A DNA stretch of 64,000 bases, from assembly GCF_018596335.1 (NCBI RefSeq), contig NZ_JAHEPS010000007.1, forward strand, positions 119,268 through 183,267. The letters run 5' to 3'. The translations under genes were made by a program, and so were the position numbers. The DNA is from Shewanella jiangmenensis. GTDB taxonomy: Bacteria; Pseudomonadota; Gammaproteobacteria; Enterobacterales; Shewanellaceae. This document shows, in pieces, positions 52,662-60,530 of the stretch (positions are counted from its first letter, which is position 1; every line of letters begins with the position of its first letter). The notes beneath the pieces were generated by a model. It saw only the letters and a program-made list of their open reading frames with translations. It made no database searches and had not been told where the DNA came from.

Positions 52662-53399
52662 ATGAACGTAACTCTGCTTATTCCGGCCCGCTACGGCTCC
52701 AGCCGTTTCCCCGGAAAGCCCCTCGCCCCCATCAACGGTAAACCGATGATCCAGCACGTGTACGAACGTGCCGGCCTCGCCAAGGGCCTGTCTGCCATTT
52801 ATGTGGCCACAGACGATGTGCGCATTAAAGAGGCGGTTGAAGCCTTTGGCGGTAAAGTGGTGATGACAGGCGCCGAAGCCGCTTCCGGTACCGACCGCAT
52901 TGAAGATGCCATCACTCAGCTCGGGCTTGCCGATGACGACCTGGTGATTAACCTGCAGGGCGATCAGCCGCTGATTGACCCTATTTCCATCGAGCAGGTA
53001 ATTGAACTCTTTGCCCGCCATCCGGGCGAGTTCGAGATGGCGACCCTCGGTTACCAGATCAGCGACAAAGAAGAGCTCGACGATCCCAAGCACGTCAAAA
53101 TGGTGTTCGACAACGACATGTACGCGCTCTACTTCTCCCGCGCCCGCATTCCGTTTGGCCGCGACGTGAGCGAGTATCCGGTGTACAAGCACCTGGGCGT
53201 ATACGCCTATACCCGCCGATTTGTGCACACCTTCAACAGCCTGCCGCTGGGTAAGCTTGAAGATCTCGAGAAGCTCGAGCAGCTGCGCGCGCTGGAATAC
53301 GGCCACAAGATCAAAGTCGCCATCAGCGCCTTCGACTCACCGGAAGTGGATACCCCAGAGGATATCCGCCGCTGTGAAAATCGTCTCAAGGTCGACTGA
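52662..53399 (+). CDS. kdsB: CMP-Kdo/CMP-8-amino-Kdo synthetase
   Basis: Cytidylyltransferase of 245 aa that activates the octulosonate for transfer to lipid A. N-terminal nucleotide motif [18 protein letters not shown]; later [19 protein letters not shown] and [10 protein letters not shown]. In kdn-bearing Shewanella this enzyme prefers 8-amino-Kdo. ATG 52662 follows agaggatttctca. The stop overlaps the next ATG (TGATG). Confidence 0.94.
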   Translation: MNVTLLIPARYGSSRFPGKPLAPINGKPMIQHVYERAGLAKGLSAIYVATDDVRIKEAVEAFGGKVVMTGAEAASGTDRIEDAITQLGLADDDLVINLQGDQPLIDPISIEQVIELFARHPGEFEMATLGYQISDKEELDDPKHVKMVFDNDMYALYFSRARIPFGRDVSEYPVYKHLGVYAYTRRFVHTFNSLPLGKLEDLEKLEQLRALEYGHKIKVAISAFDSPEVDTPEDIRRCENRLKVD

Positions 53400-53797
53400 T
53401 GAACGCCGAGGCCATGTCATCGCTGGAAGTCTGGCTCATCATCGCACTGGTGATTGGGGTAATTTTGTCTAACCTCGCCGTACTCAAGTACAGCGCCAAA
53501 TTCAAAATGCCCCAGTTCGGAGAACCTAAAAAAGAGAGCGGCGAACCGAAGAGCGAAAGCGAAGAGCTCAAGAGCGAAAGCGGAAGGCCTAAGCAAACAA
53601 GCGACTCTGAAGCTGCCGTGGATGGAGCTGAAACCGCTGAGGCTGAGACTAAAACTAACGCGGCAGAAACCGCCGAGTTTCAAACAAGCAGCGCGGCCAA
53701 AGCCGAAGGCGCAGATAACGTTATCCCCTTCGACAAAGCCGCCGCCAAGCGATCTGGTTCTGGTTCAGGCTCTGGCTCTGGTTCTGGTTCTGACTAA
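53399..53797 (+). CDS. DUF2897-like small membrane protein
   Basis: A 132-aa protein: one N-terminal helix (VWLIIALVIGVILSNLAVL), then KYSAKFKMPQF, the pattern I associate with DUF2897. The rest is low-complexity: ESGEPKSESEELKSESG, an Ala/Glu/Thr stretch, and a C-terminal [12 protein letters not shown] run coded by TCTGGT/TCAGGC repeats. The conserved part is only about 40 residues, so the tail is probably an expansion in this strain. It overlaps kdsB by one base. Function unknown. Confidence 0.75.
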   Translation: MNAEAMSSLEVWLIIALVIGVILSNLAVLKYSAKFKMPQFGEPKKESGEPKSESEELKSESGRPKQTSDSEAAVDGAETAEAETKTNAAETAEFQTSSAAKAEGADNVIPFDKAAAKRSGSGSGSGSGSGSD

Positions 53798-53934
53798 CAT
53801 GATGACAAAACGCTCAGCGTAACTGAACGTGAAACCCACCGTTGCACCGACGGTGGACATGGCGCTCAATTGGTCTATGAAAAAGGTCCTAAAAGTGTTC
53901 GGAAAGTGATGCTGAAACTAAGCGAGCCCCGCCT

Positions 53935-53984
53935 GGTTAATACAGCCTAGCTAAGCAGACTAGTTAACACAGCTTAGCTAACCA
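53935..53984 (+). repeat. Direct repeat pair before the array boundary
   Basis: Two 23-bp copies, GTTAATACAGCCTAGCTAAGC-like (53935-53957) and AGTTAACACAGCTTAGCTAA-like (53962-53984), differing at five positions. Non-coding. A small CCACCGT/ACGGTGG hairpin without a T-run lies near 53836. Confidence 0.5.
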
Positions 53985-54002
53985 CCTTTCAGCAGTCCAA
54001 TA

Positions 54003-54032
54003 AAAACGCCCCGAACTTCGGGGCGTTTTTTA
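54003..54032. terminator. Bidirectional terminator between kdn operon and cassette array
   Basis: CGCCCCGA and TCGGGGCG arms around ACT, with an A-run on the left and TTTTTT on the right, so it works on both strands. It stops kdn transcripts from the left and leftward cassette transcripts from the right. Confidence 0.88.
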
Positions 54033-54071
54033 TGAAGGCAATTTTTCAGCTGACTCTTACTCTGTTAACAA

Positions 54072-54392
54072 TTACAAAAAGTTAATTTGCTTGATCTCGC
54101 CTTTTTCATTTAAGAAGAAAAAACTATAACCTCTTCCATTTAAAGCCGAACTAATTTCTAATAAATCACCCATTGTAAAATCATGTGTCAAAATCTTTTT
54201 GATGCTATTCTTACTCAATAAACTTACAAGTTTATCTTCGTTACCTTTTGATACCACATCACCATTAAAATGGTAAAAATTATCCTTAACGGTAATCTCT
54301 ACATATTCCTGCTCATTGTTAGCATTTTCACGATGAGAAGCGCATCCGGCAAGAAAAACTATCAAGATTAACATTATCAATATGTTACGCAT
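54072..54392 (-). CDS. Small lipoprotein, distal array gene
   Basis: A 106-aa protein from ATG 54392 with lipoprotein signal MRNILIMLILIVFLAGC (Cys17). A longer frame would begin within the neighbouring attC. The mature part (YVEITVKDNFYHFNGDVV...KKILTHDFTMGDLLEISSAL) resembles small ExbD-like or periplasmic sensor domains only vaguely; no function is assigned. It is the last cassette, and no attC follows it before the terminator. Confidence 0.75.
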   Translation of the reverse strand: MRNILIMLILIVFLAGCASHRENANNEQEYVEITVKDNFYHFNGDVVSKGNEDKLVSLLSKNSIKKILTHDFTMGDLLEISSALNGRGYSFFFLNEKGEIKQINFL

Positions 54393-54410
54393 TTTTTCTC
54401 CTTTTACAGT

Positions 54411-54460
54411 TAACGCTTTATCAACCGCCCCTTGTCGCATCAGGTTTGCTTGACTTGTTA
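54411..54460 (-). other. attC site 1 (50 bp)
   Basis: TAACGCTTTATCAA...CTTGACTTGTTA. Short form. Belongs to the cassette of the 54472-54861 gene. Confidence 0.7.
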
Positions 54461-54471
54461 TACACCGCCCA

Positions 54472-54861
54472 TTAGGTTTCTTTCCAGGGCAGCATAAAGT
54501 AATTTAAAAATAGCAAAAGCGTAAAGCCAACAACATACAATAAGTATCTATTGAGCGTGATAATTGGTGGTTCAAAGAAACTTACAACACAAACACTTGA
54601 TACAAGAACGTTAGCACTCAAAAATGACCATAAAACACCCTTTGATATTTTATGAAATTCAAGGTCTTCTACGTATGTGTAAAGAAATACTTTTATAGCC
54701 AATATAGGCATATAACCTAGAACAATAATTATAAAGAACACTGTATCTTCAAAACCATTTTTGTAGGCATCAACTGCAACCATAGGTATTAAAAGAGCTA
54801 GCCCGTAACGGTAAATTTTGGCAGTACCAAGTAAATTATTTTTTAACTTTTCAAAATCCAT
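54472..54861 (-). CDS. Four-helix membrane protein, cassette-borne
   Basis: A 129-aa protein with about four hydrophobic segments (GLALLIPMVAVDAY, TVFFIIIVLGYMPILAIKVFL, VLWSFLSANVLVSSVCVVSFF, YLLYVVGFTLLLFLNYFML). No family recognised. The start ATG lies 30 bp after attC 2. AT-rich compared with the host. Confidence 0.75.
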   Translation of the reverse strand: MDFEKLKNNLLGTAKIYRYGLALLIPMVAVDAYKNGFEDTVFFIIIVLGYMPILAIKVFLYTYVEDLEFHKISKGVLWSFLSANVLVSSVCVVSFFEPPIITLNRYLLYVVGFTLLLFLNYFMLPWKET

Positions 54862-54890
54862 TTTTTACTCAAAAGGCTCCAATAGCTGTT

Positions 54891-54984
54891 TAACGCCCAA
54901 ATAATGGGCTAAAAATTGTTGGCTAAAATAAGCGACGCAGGAGCAAAAGCCGACTGTTTTTAGTCCTGATTTATTTTCTTGTTA
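54891..54984 (-). other. attC site 2 (94 bp)
   Basis: TAACGCCCAAATAATGGGC...TTTTCTTGTTA, with GCGACGCAGGAGC in the centre. Ends the cassette of the 54990-55460 gene. Confidence 0.8.
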
Positions 54985-54989
54985 TATGC

Positions 54990-55460
54990 CTAATCACCAT
55001 GAAAAATCAATGTAGACTCTTTTAATAATCGCTGATATTCAGCTTCATTGATTTCACCTTGATCAAATTTTTGTTGTGCAAGAAAATTTCTCAGATAAAA
55101 CTCATTTTCAATATAAGCTAATATATATCCATATTCTTTTTCAGTAATAAGACCTTCACGAAAAGCTTTCCGTGAAGATTTTTTATTCCAGCGCTCTCCT
55201 GATGCTGGTTCAGGATAAGAGTAGTCTTTTTGCAGAATGGATGGTTCTGAAACGGCAGCAACATCCATTCCTTCTTCAATGGCTTTTTGCGCACACCAGT
55301 TTAAGAGCCAATCAACAGAATGCTTTACACCATGAAAATGCCAGTCATAACCAGCGGTGCATTCTCCAACTTTCTTACCTTCAGAATTATAAAGATCTAA
55401 TTGTCCACTAGAACAGCCAAATAATGTAAGTGCAAAAAATATAATTGCTAGAGGTTTCAC
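54990..55460 (-). CDS. Lipoprotein with SHOCT-like C-terminus
   Basis: A 156-aa protein. GTG 55460 has AAGGAG five bases upstream. Lipoprotein signal ALTLFGCSS (Cys16). Mature part holds paired cysteines and LYNSEGKKVGECTAGYDWHFHG. The C-terminus FDQGEINEAEYQRLLKE is like SHOCT-type short helical motifs. Function unknown. Confidence 0.78.
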   Translation of the reverse strand: MKPLAIIFFALTLFGCSSGQLDLYNSEGKKVGECTAGYDWHFHGVKHSVDWLLNWCAQKAIEEGMDVAAVSEPSILQKDYSYPEPASGERWNKKSSRKAFREGLITEKEYGYILAYIENEFYLRNFLAQQKFDQGEINEAEYQRLLKESTLIFHGD

Positions 55461-55478
55461 CAATGCTCCTTTGGCATA

Positions 55479-55562
55479 TAACGCTTTGCTAAGGGGCTGG
55501 CGCCACGCGCCAGTCCCACGAAGCCAGCTTTTGCTGGCGACGTAAACTTGAGCAACTGGTTA
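55479..55562 (-). other. attC site 3 (84 bp, family A)
   Basis: TAACGCTTTGCTAAGGGGCT...CAACTGGTTA with GGCGCCACGCGCC and GCCAGC/GCTGGC inverted repeats. Near identical to attC 5 and 19. The cassette-orientation end CAGCCCCTTAGC...GCGTTA resembles the Vibrio VCR end. Overlaps the stop codon of the next gene. Confidence 0.92.
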
Positions 55563-55877
55563 TGAGTAAATTGGAGCGGTTATTCCAACCGCAGGGCCAA
55601 TGATCACCACTGCCCTAGCAAGATAGCCCCAACCTACGTTGGCCGTATTTTTTGAACAACGCCAAACAGATGTAATTGCCCAAATATAAAATAAAACAGC
55701 AAAAAACAGATACGCAACTATAGCTACCATGTTTTGTTGAAGGGATATCCAGTCACCGATACGGCCAACACAGGAACCAGTTAATACAAAGTTCAGCCAA
55801 TACGCTTTCCAGAGGGGTTGCCCACCACTCCAACTGGATAGTAAGTATGGCTCTTTATCCTTAGAGATTACTTCCAT
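55560..55877 (-). CDS. Small membrane protein, cassette-borne
   Basis: A 105-aa protein with hydrophobic stretches VAIVAYLFFAVLFYIWAI and ARAVVIIGPAVGITAPIY, and a preceding region LWKAYWLNFVLTGSCVG. Two to three membrane segments. The stop codon falls inside attC 3. No family named. Confidence 0.75.
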   Translation of the reverse strand: MEVISKDKEPYLLSSWSGGQPLWKAYWLNFVLTGSCVGRIGDWISLQQNMVAIVAYLFFAVLFYIWAITSVWRCSKNTANVGWGYLARAVVIIGPAVGITAPIYS

Positions 55878-55890
55878 ATTAAATTACTCA

Positions 55891-55983
55891 TAACGCCGCG
55901 CTCAGCCGCCGGAGGTGACTGGCGCGTTTTGTGCCCCGCACAAAAGGTGACAGTTGCCGAAGGTCGGTTGCAGCGCCTTGTTA
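55891..55983 (-). other. attC site 4 (93 bp, family B)
   Basis: TAACGCCGCGCTCAGCCGCC...CAGCGCCTTGTTA with TTTTGTGC/GCACAAAA inner arms. Close to attC 8. Confidence 0.9.
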
Positions 55984-56343
55984 TGCGCTTTTTTTAACTG
56001 GCTCACTTGAACCGATACACACAATTTTTTCATTAAACTCTGTGATAACTTGACCAGAAAATTCATTGTTGAGTTTAAAAACAACTTCTGGAAAGCCTGC
56101 CGGTAATACTTTTATCTCGAATCCTTCATCATTTCTATGTGATTCGAATTTATGCTCGCCAGATGCTTTAAGTTCAGAAACTACAATGCCTAGATCACTA
56201 TCAATCCCTTCGGTAGATGCAGGAGATAACATAAAAACACAATCTCCTTGAGTTGAACTTGAATCGCAGGCTAGCAACATGAATCCAGCATGATCTCCTT
56301 TATCAGAAAAGAGAGACAATACTTTAGGCAACTCAATGCTCAT
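55981..56343 (-). CDS. Hypothetical cassette protein
   Basis: A 120-aa soluble protein, MSIELPKVLSLFSDKGD start, with no signal or membrane segment. Predicted alternating beta strands (HAGFMLLACDSS, GDCVFMLSPAS, FEIKVLPAGFPEVVFKL). No family recognised. Its stop lies at the edge of attC 4. Confidence 0.72.
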   Translation of the reverse strand: MSIELPKVLSLFSDKGDHAGFMLLACDSSSTQGDCVFMLSPASTEGIDSDLGIVVSELKASGEHKFESHRNDEGFEIKVLPAGFPEVVFKLNNEFSGQVITEFNEKIVCIGSSEPVKKSA

Positions 56344-56379
56344 ATTCTTCCTTAATGTTCTAGATCTCGCCCTTGCGCA

Positions 56380-56463
56380 TAACGCTTTGCTAAGGGGCTG
56401 GCGCCACGCGCCAGTCCCACGGAGCCAGCCTTGGCTGGCGGAGTAAACTTAAGCTATTGGTTA
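56380..56463 (-). other. attC site 5 (84 bp, family A)
   Basis: Nearly identical to attC 3 and 19: TAACGCTTTGCTAAGGGGCT...GCTATTGGTTA. Overlaps the next gene's stop codon. Confidence 0.92.
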
Positions 56464-56718
56464 GGTGTTATACCGATTTTTAAACTGATTTGCGACATAA
56501 GTAGCAACCAACGAAAAAATGAACAAAAATGTTGGTAAAATAGAATTTTCAACCGAGAGAAACAAAACTACCCCAACAAAACTTACAACACTTATGGTAG
56601 CCCACCCCATACAAATAAGTAGTAAGGCTTGCTGATTTTTGCTCGTTTTCCAGAACCGTAACGACAGAGCTGAAAATACGAAAATCATGATTAGAGGTAG
56701 GAAGATTGAAAAATTCAT
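56461..56718 (-). CDS. Small three-helix membrane protein
   Basis: An 85-aa protein from ATG 56718; GTG 56736 would add six residues but lies beside attC 6. Three hydrophobic segments (FLPLIMIFVFSALSL, ALLLICMGWATISVVSFVGVVLFL, ILPTFLFIFSLVATYVA). Function unknown. Confidence 0.72.
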   Translation of the reverse strand: MNFSIFLPLIMIFVFSALSLRFWKTSKNQQALLLICMGWATISVVSFVGVVLFLSVENSILPTFLFIFSLVATYVANQFKNRYNT

Positions 56719-56737
56719 TTGACTACTCTGAAACACC

Positions 56738-56832
56738 TAACGCCCGCATAAGTGGCGCATAAAAGCTTGGCTATACTAAGCGAAGAATGAGCGCAGCCAA
56801 GCTTTTTGCGTCCACCCTTAATGCGTTTGTTA
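56738..56832 (-). other. attC site 6 (95 bp)
   Basis: TAACGCCCGCATAAGTGGCG...AATGCGTTTGTTA with AAAAGCTTGGCT/AGCCAAGCTTTT inner arms. Confidence 0.9.
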
Positions 56833-56837
56833 TGTTT

Positions 56838-57128
56838 TCAATTAAAGTTGGTCGCCTTTTTTGACCACACTTTATCAAAATCATTTTCTGTTAAAAGCGT
56901 ACAAGTACCGTAACTCCGATCATTTAAATTGTTAGGTGTTACTATGCCTTCAGGTAATTGACCATAAGAATCAGATTGATGCAGCTCAGAATATTTAAGA
57001 AGCACACCATTTGGTTGAATCTCAATACTTTTAATAATTTCGCCCAGTTCATTAATTTGCCAATAGCAATTGATATTATCATCCAAACCAACTGAGTTGC
57101 CATTTGAACAATACGTTACAAATTTCAA
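56838..57128 (-). CDS. Hypothetical cassette protein, TTG start
   Basis: A 96-aa protein. The longer frame starts inside attC 7, so TTG 57128 is chosen: it lies just inside the cassette with TGAGG five bases upstream. Sequence shows YCSNGNSVGLDDNINCYWQIN and KSIEIQPNGVLLKYSELHQSD; no Met occurs later in the frame. Small soluble beta-rich protein, family unknown; immunity-like size only. Confidence 0.62.
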   Translation of the reverse strand: MKFVTYCSNGNSVGLDDNINCYWQINELGEIIKSIEIQPNGVLLKYSELHQSDSYGQLPEGIVTPNNLNDRSYGTCTLLTENDFDKVWSKKATNFN

Positions 57129-57146
57129 TTGAACCTCAGGAAAACA

Positions 57147-57240
57147 TAACGCTCGGCTCACTGAGCAAATTTTTGATGGCGGCTTTTTTGCCATGAAAAA
57201 AAGGTGACAGCGAAAATTTGTCCGGTGCAGCCGCTTGTTA
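57147..57240 (-). other. attC site 7 (94 bp)
   Basis: TAACGCTCGGCTCACTGAGC...GCAGCCGCTTGTTA with GGCGGC and AAGGTGACAG elements. Overlaps the stop of the 57238-57723 gene. Confidence 0.88.
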
Positions 57241-57723
57241 AGCGCATTGTTTCAGGACCCGAATGATACGCCTTGCCTGTTTCTCTACATACTTCCATTC
57301 CCAGAGGGAAGGATCTTTAAATTCCGGGTAAGTTTGAAACCAAGCCTCAGCACGCTTTTGTGAATTAACTGACACACGTACCGCTGGTTTAAGTTTGTTT
57401 TTTAAATCAATTTGCAACTGGATTAGACCCCAGCCGCTCGCCACATAGCGAAATGTTGCTCCGTTGCACTTTGCGGGATTAAGTGACTTCCTTTCTGCGA
57501 AAAAGTAGCCTTTTGCCCCCGGGTAATATATCGAAAAATTCGCAGAGTGAGCATTTCCATCAATTGCACTGCTAATACCGTTCAACAAGGCTTCTTGAGT
57601 TTTATATTGTTTCAACTCAGAATCAAAGTCCGAGTAATCCTGATAGGCAACAGCGGGCTCAGAGAATATTGCACTCACAATATCTCCAATTTTGGATACT
57701 TCTATTTCCTCTGCTCGTTGCAT
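57238..57723 (-). CDS. Hypothetical cassette protein
   Basis: A 161-aa soluble protein beginning MQRAEEIEVSKIGDIVSAIF. It has SGWGLIQLQIDLKNKLKPAVRVSVNSQKRAEAWF in the middle and a basic C-terminal helix (KQARRIIRVLKQC). No family recognised. The ATG is 13 bp inside the cassette edge. Confidence 0.72.
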   Translation of the reverse strand: MQRAEEIEVSKIGDIVSAIFSEPAVAYQDYSDFDSELKQYKTQEALLNGISSAIDGNAHSANFSIYYPGAKGYFFAERKSLNPAKCNGATFRYVASGWGLIQLQIDLKNKLKPAVRVSVNSQKRAEAWFQTYPEFKDPSLWEWKYVEKQARRIIRVLKQCA

Positions 57724-57736
57724 GCTCTTTTTCGCT

Positions 57737-57829
57737 TAACGCCGGCCACAGCGGCCGTAGGTGATTGGCGCCTTTTGTGCAACGCACAAAAGGTGACAAT
57801 TGCCGGAGGTCAGCTGCTGGCCCTTGTTA
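57737..57829 (-). other. attC site 8 (93 bp, family B)
   Basis: TAACGCCGGCCACAGCGGCC...CTGGCCCTTGTTA with TTTTGTGC and GCACAAAA arms; same family as attC 4. Confidence 0.9.
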
Positions 57830-58243
57830 AATCTCGCCACGGTGAAACTCCAAATACCTTTGTGCTTCGCCTTTAGCAATTTCGTCAGCATATTCACATT
57901 TAGAAGCTAATTCTAAGCTTATAAGCCATTCATTCTTTCCTTCTTCGGGCAGACTATTTAGTATACGGTTTACCATCCAAACAGTTAACCCTGTGCATTT
58001 CCGACTCAAAGACTCTTTCAAATAATCGTGATAATCGTCTTCTTCTTCGATGAAATGAACCAATGGTCCCGGTGATCCAAGCTCCTTATCATTAAACTTT
58101 TCAATGAAGCTGAATATCGCTGGAATTGCTTCCCTTTTATTTGGAAGCTCCTCAAGGCGATCAATGAAATCATAAAGTGCTTCCATATCAGCTTCATCAT
58201 ATTCGTCGAACTGGATGTTTTGTAATTCGATCTCGAAATCCAT
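57827..58243 (-). CDS. Acidic cassette protein, possibly immunity-like
   Basis: A 138-aa acidic, helical protein (MDFEIELQNIQFDEYDEADME start). The stretch GSPGPLVHFIEEEDDYHDYL followed by KCTGLTVWMVNRILNSLPEE resembles a pattern I have seen in small proteins beside toxin genes, but I cannot name a family. A lone immunity gene against external toxins is a guess. Stop overlaps attC 8. Confidence 0.7.
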   Translation of the reverse strand: MDFEIELQNIQFDEYDEADMEALYDFIDRLEELPNKREAIPAIFSFIEKFNDKELGSPGPLVHFIEEEDDYHDYLKESLSRKCTGLTVWMVNRILNSLPEEGKNEWLISLELASKCEYADEIAKGEAQRYLEFHRGEI

Positions 58244-58264
58244 GAGTGACTACCTAAAGAGATT

Positions 58265-58330
58265 TAACGTCCGCAGCACACGCGAGCGTAGCGAGTCGAG
58301 GCCGATAGGCCGGTGTGGCTGCGTTTGTTA
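58265..58330 (-). other. attC site 9 (66 bp)
   Basis: TAACGTCCGCAGCACACGCG...CTGCGTTTGTTA with GAGCGTAGCGAGTCGAG core, related to attC 10, 12, 16 and 18. Confidence 0.88.
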
Positions 58331-58336
58331 AATGCT

Positions 58337-58597
58337 TTACTCATACTCCAGAATCTCCCCGACCGGGAATTTAGACCACTTCACGTAGTTTTCCTGGGAG
58401 CACTCCGCCGCCTCTGTCTCTGAGGCTCTACGTATATGCCAAGCAAAATTCAAATGATGATAGGCATGCTCCAGGTCGATCCTTAGCTGGCCCTCGTCAT
58501 ACTCCTTATCTCCCCGGAGCTCGGATGCAGTTTCCTGCAACTGCTCAATTGCTTCTTCTAGGTTCGCAATTATCAGATCACGATTATTCATAGGCAT
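58337..58597 (-). CDS. Small acidic cassette protein
   Basis: An 86-aa helical protein (NNRDLIIANLEEAIEQLQETASELRGD, IDLEHAYHHLNFAWHIRRA). No signal or TM segment. ATG 58597 or 58591 are both possible. Function unknown. Confidence 0.75.
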   Translation of the reverse strand: MPMNNRDLIIANLEEAIEQLQETASELRGDKEYDEGQLRIDLEHAYHHLNFAWHIRRASETEAAECSQENYVKWSKFPVGEILEYE

Positions 58598-58598
58598 T

Positions 58599-58670
58599 TA
58601 ACGCCCGCCACACACGCGAGCAACTTGTTGCGAGTCGAGCGCCGAAGGCGCGTTGTGCTGGCGATTGTTA
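58599..58670 (-). other. attC site 10 (72 bp, family C)
   Basis: TAACGCCCGCCACACACGCG...GGCGATTGTTA with the core GCGAGCAACTTGTTGCGAG. Same family as attC 16. Confidence 0.9.
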
Positions 58671-58674
58671 GAGC

Positions 58675-59112
58675 TTACAGTTTGATTACTGCCAACATAT
58701 CTTCACCATCTTCATCCAAGCCCACTTCCTGAAAGCCAAAACTTGAGTAAAAACCTTTGGCTACTGGGTTTTCAGGGTCATAGCAAATTTCTATTTCTTT
58801 TACTTTGTTACTGGTTTTGATTTCATTCAGCGCCAAATTTAGTGCGGCTCTACCAATACCCGATTTTTGATAACGTTGATCAACCATAAAGCGCCAGATA
58901 GAAACTTTTTCAGGTGTTTCAGATACCCACATGAAAAAGCCAACAGGTTTATCGTTTTGATAGATTGCCTTACAGGTATGCCCTTGGCAGTAATGTGACT
59001 CAACCAAAGACCACATATTGCTCGCAACATATTCCTGTTGCTCATCAGTGACATCTAAGTCACATACTGCTTCATAATTTGAACTTGTAACGTCTTCCAG
59101 TGTGATACTCAT
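58675..59112 (-). CDS. GNAT-family N-acetyltransferase
   Basis: Acetyl-CoA-dependent acetyltransferase of 145 aa from ATG 59112 (MSITLEDVTSSNYEAV). GNAT core: AIYQNDKPVGFFMWV, VSIWRFMVDQRYQKSGIG (acetyl-CoA loop QKSGIG), and ENPVAKGFYSSFGFQEVG. The upstream extension runs through attC 11 and is not coding. The acceptor substrate is unknown; acetyltransferases are frequent in integron arrays. Confidence 0.9.
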   Translation of the reverse strand: MSITLEDVTSSNYEAVCDLDVTDEQQEYVASNMWSLVESHYCQGHTCKAIYQNDKPVGFFMWVSETPEKVSIWRFMVDQRYQKSGIGRAALNLALNEIKTSNKVKEIEICYDPENPVAKGFYSSFGFQEVGLDEDGEDMLAVIKL

Positions 59113-59127
59113 GACTTTCCTTAGCTC

Positions 59128-59177
59128 TAACGCCTCAATCAGCCGCAGCTTTAGCGGTCGGCTGCATTGACTTGTTA
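59128..59177 (-). other. attC site 11 (50 bp) coding a C-terminal tail
   Basis: TAACGCCTCAATCAGCCGC...TTGACTTGTTA. Short form; on the cassette strand it encodes N-K-S-M-Q-P-T-A-K-A-A-A-D and the stop of the lipase-like gene. Confidence 0.85.
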
Positions 59178-60076
59178 TACAGACTTTCACAGACATGCCA
59201 CTCTGTCTCTTCAGCTGAGCTTCTTTCTATATTCCTTGTGAAGGTAAATAATGCATCTTCACTACCAGCTTGAATTGCTGTAATTAGTAATCCACGACTG
59301 AACAAATACATACCATGCTCCTGAACAGGGCTGAAAGTCCACCATAGAAAATCAAGATAGTTGTACTTGTACTTTTCAAGATTATCTGTTTTTAACCAAA
59401 GCCATGTCCTATTTAAAGGGCCTAGTATTTCTCCGGCTTCATACAGATGAACCTTCTTATTTTTTACGTTTTCGTCTGTATTAAAGAAAGCCCTTGGTGA
59501 AGAATTAAAAGCTACGGCGGTAACACCATCAATTCTTTGAGCCATATTTAATGCAATCCCGCCGCCTAGAGAGTGACCAGTCACGTAGATTTTCTTATCT
59601 TGGTGCTCATTAACGAACTGGTTTAGATGATCAAATGCTTCTTTATACTGATTTGGCTGAACTAGCGCAAAATTAGTTGCCCAGTCATTACCTTCTGAAA
59701 AGTCAGTACCTTTGTATACAACACTATATTCTTCACCAAAGTTATAACTATATACATCAACAACTAAGCCACTATCACTTTGATGCCTGGACTCTAATTT
59801 CCAGTTTGGAATTACATAATATGGGGATGAAGTGTCACGATAGATATTACTAGACATTAGAGAAAATACATAATAATTCTTAGCGCCTTCCAGTTGATAA
59901 TTTGACATCAAATCAAAATATCTATGATTGCATGACAGGTATTCTAAATCGGTGTGTTTTCTTAGTTGGTGTTTAGGATGGTCTGTAGGTTCATATACAT
60001 GATCTATCTTCTTAAAGTTCGATGTTGTGCAACCAACTGACATCATCACCAATAAAATAATTGTTATTCTATTCAT
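59135..60076 (-). CDS. Class-3 lipase-like lipoprotein
   Basis: A 313-aa alpha/beta hydrolase with lipoprotein signal ITIILLVMMSVGC (Cys16). Catalytic serine 169 lies in the elbow VTGHSLGGGIALNMA; SVVYKGTD is the oxyanion region typical of lipase class 3. His and Asp candidates follow (GMYLF region near 260). The last 12 residues (KSMQPTAKAAAD) are coded by attC 11. Largest gene in the array. Substrate unknown. Confidence 0.86.
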   Translation of the reverse strand: MNRITIILLVMMSVGCTTSNFKKIDHVYEPTDHPKHQLRKHTDLEYLSCNHRYFDLMSNYQLEGAKNYYVFSLMSSNIYRDTSSPYYVIPNWKLESRHQSDSGLVVDVYSYNFGEEYSVVYKGTDFSEGNDWATNFALVQPNQYKEAFDHLNQFVNEHQDKKIYVTGHSLGGGIALNMAQRIDGVTAVAFNSSPRAFFNTDENVKNKKVHLYEAGEILGPLNRTWLWLKTDNLEKYKYNYLDFLWWTFSPVQEHGMYLFSRGLLITAIQAGSEDALFTFTRNIERSSAEETEWHVCESLYNKSMQPTAKAAAD

Positions 60077-60104
60077 TCCAACTCACCGTGATAATAGGGC
60101 TGTA

Positions 60105-60173
60105 TAACGACGCCCGCAGCGGCGAGCGTAGCGAGTCCAGCAGCCGAAGGCTGCGTGCTGCCGGGCCTTGTTA
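60105..60173 (-). other. attC site 12 (69 bp)
   Basis: TAACGACGCCCGCAGCGGCG...GGGCCTTGTTA with GAGCGTAGCGAGTCCAGCAG core. Confidence 0.88.
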
Positions 60174-60422
60174 TGCGCTTTTTCTGTTAATTTCATTGAT
60201 AATTTTCTTAATAAACTCAACGCTTAAAGCTTGATTAAACCAGATTTTATAATTGCCGTTCTCTGAGTTATTTGCATGAGTCACAGCTATGATCTCTAAG
60301 TCATATTGCTCTACGAATACATCCTCTAATTCGTCGTAATCGTTGAAGTCCGCAACTTCGACAAAGATACCAAAACTTTCTTCTCCCACTCGAACATCAT
60401 ATTTCGGCATATCCTGTCTCAT
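60171..60422 (-). CDS. Small acidic cassette protein
   Basis: An 83-aa protein (PKYDVRVGEESFGIFVEVADFNDYDELEDVFVEQYD...NYKIWFNQALSVEFIKKIINEI shown by motif only). Beta-alpha pattern, no signal peptide. Start ATG 60422 or 60410. Stop at the attC 12 edge. Family unknown. Confidence 0.72.
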   Translation of the reverse strand: MRQDMPKYDVRVGEESFGIFVEVADFNDYDELEDVFVEQYDLEIIAVTHANNSENGNYKIWFNQALSVEFIKKIINEINRKSA

Positions 60423-60435
60423 AGCTGTTCACGCA

Positions 60436-60506
60436 TAACGTTTGGTTAAGGGGCCGGCTTTAGCCGGTCCCGAGCGAGCGAAGTGAGCGGCTTGAACCAT
60501 TTGTTA
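60436..60506 (-). other. attC site 13 (71 bp)
   Basis: TAACGTTTGGTTAAGGGGCC...GAACCATTTGTTA with GGCTTTAGCC arms and CGAGCGAGCGAAGTGAGCGG. Confidence 0.88.
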
Positions 60507-60530
60507 GCCCGCGTTGCTCGATTGCAGCGT

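Noticed and set aside
55902..56084. Minus-strand frame with an NKALQPT motif
   Set aside because: It lies mostly inside attC 4; the motif is a by-product of the attC sequence, not a gene.
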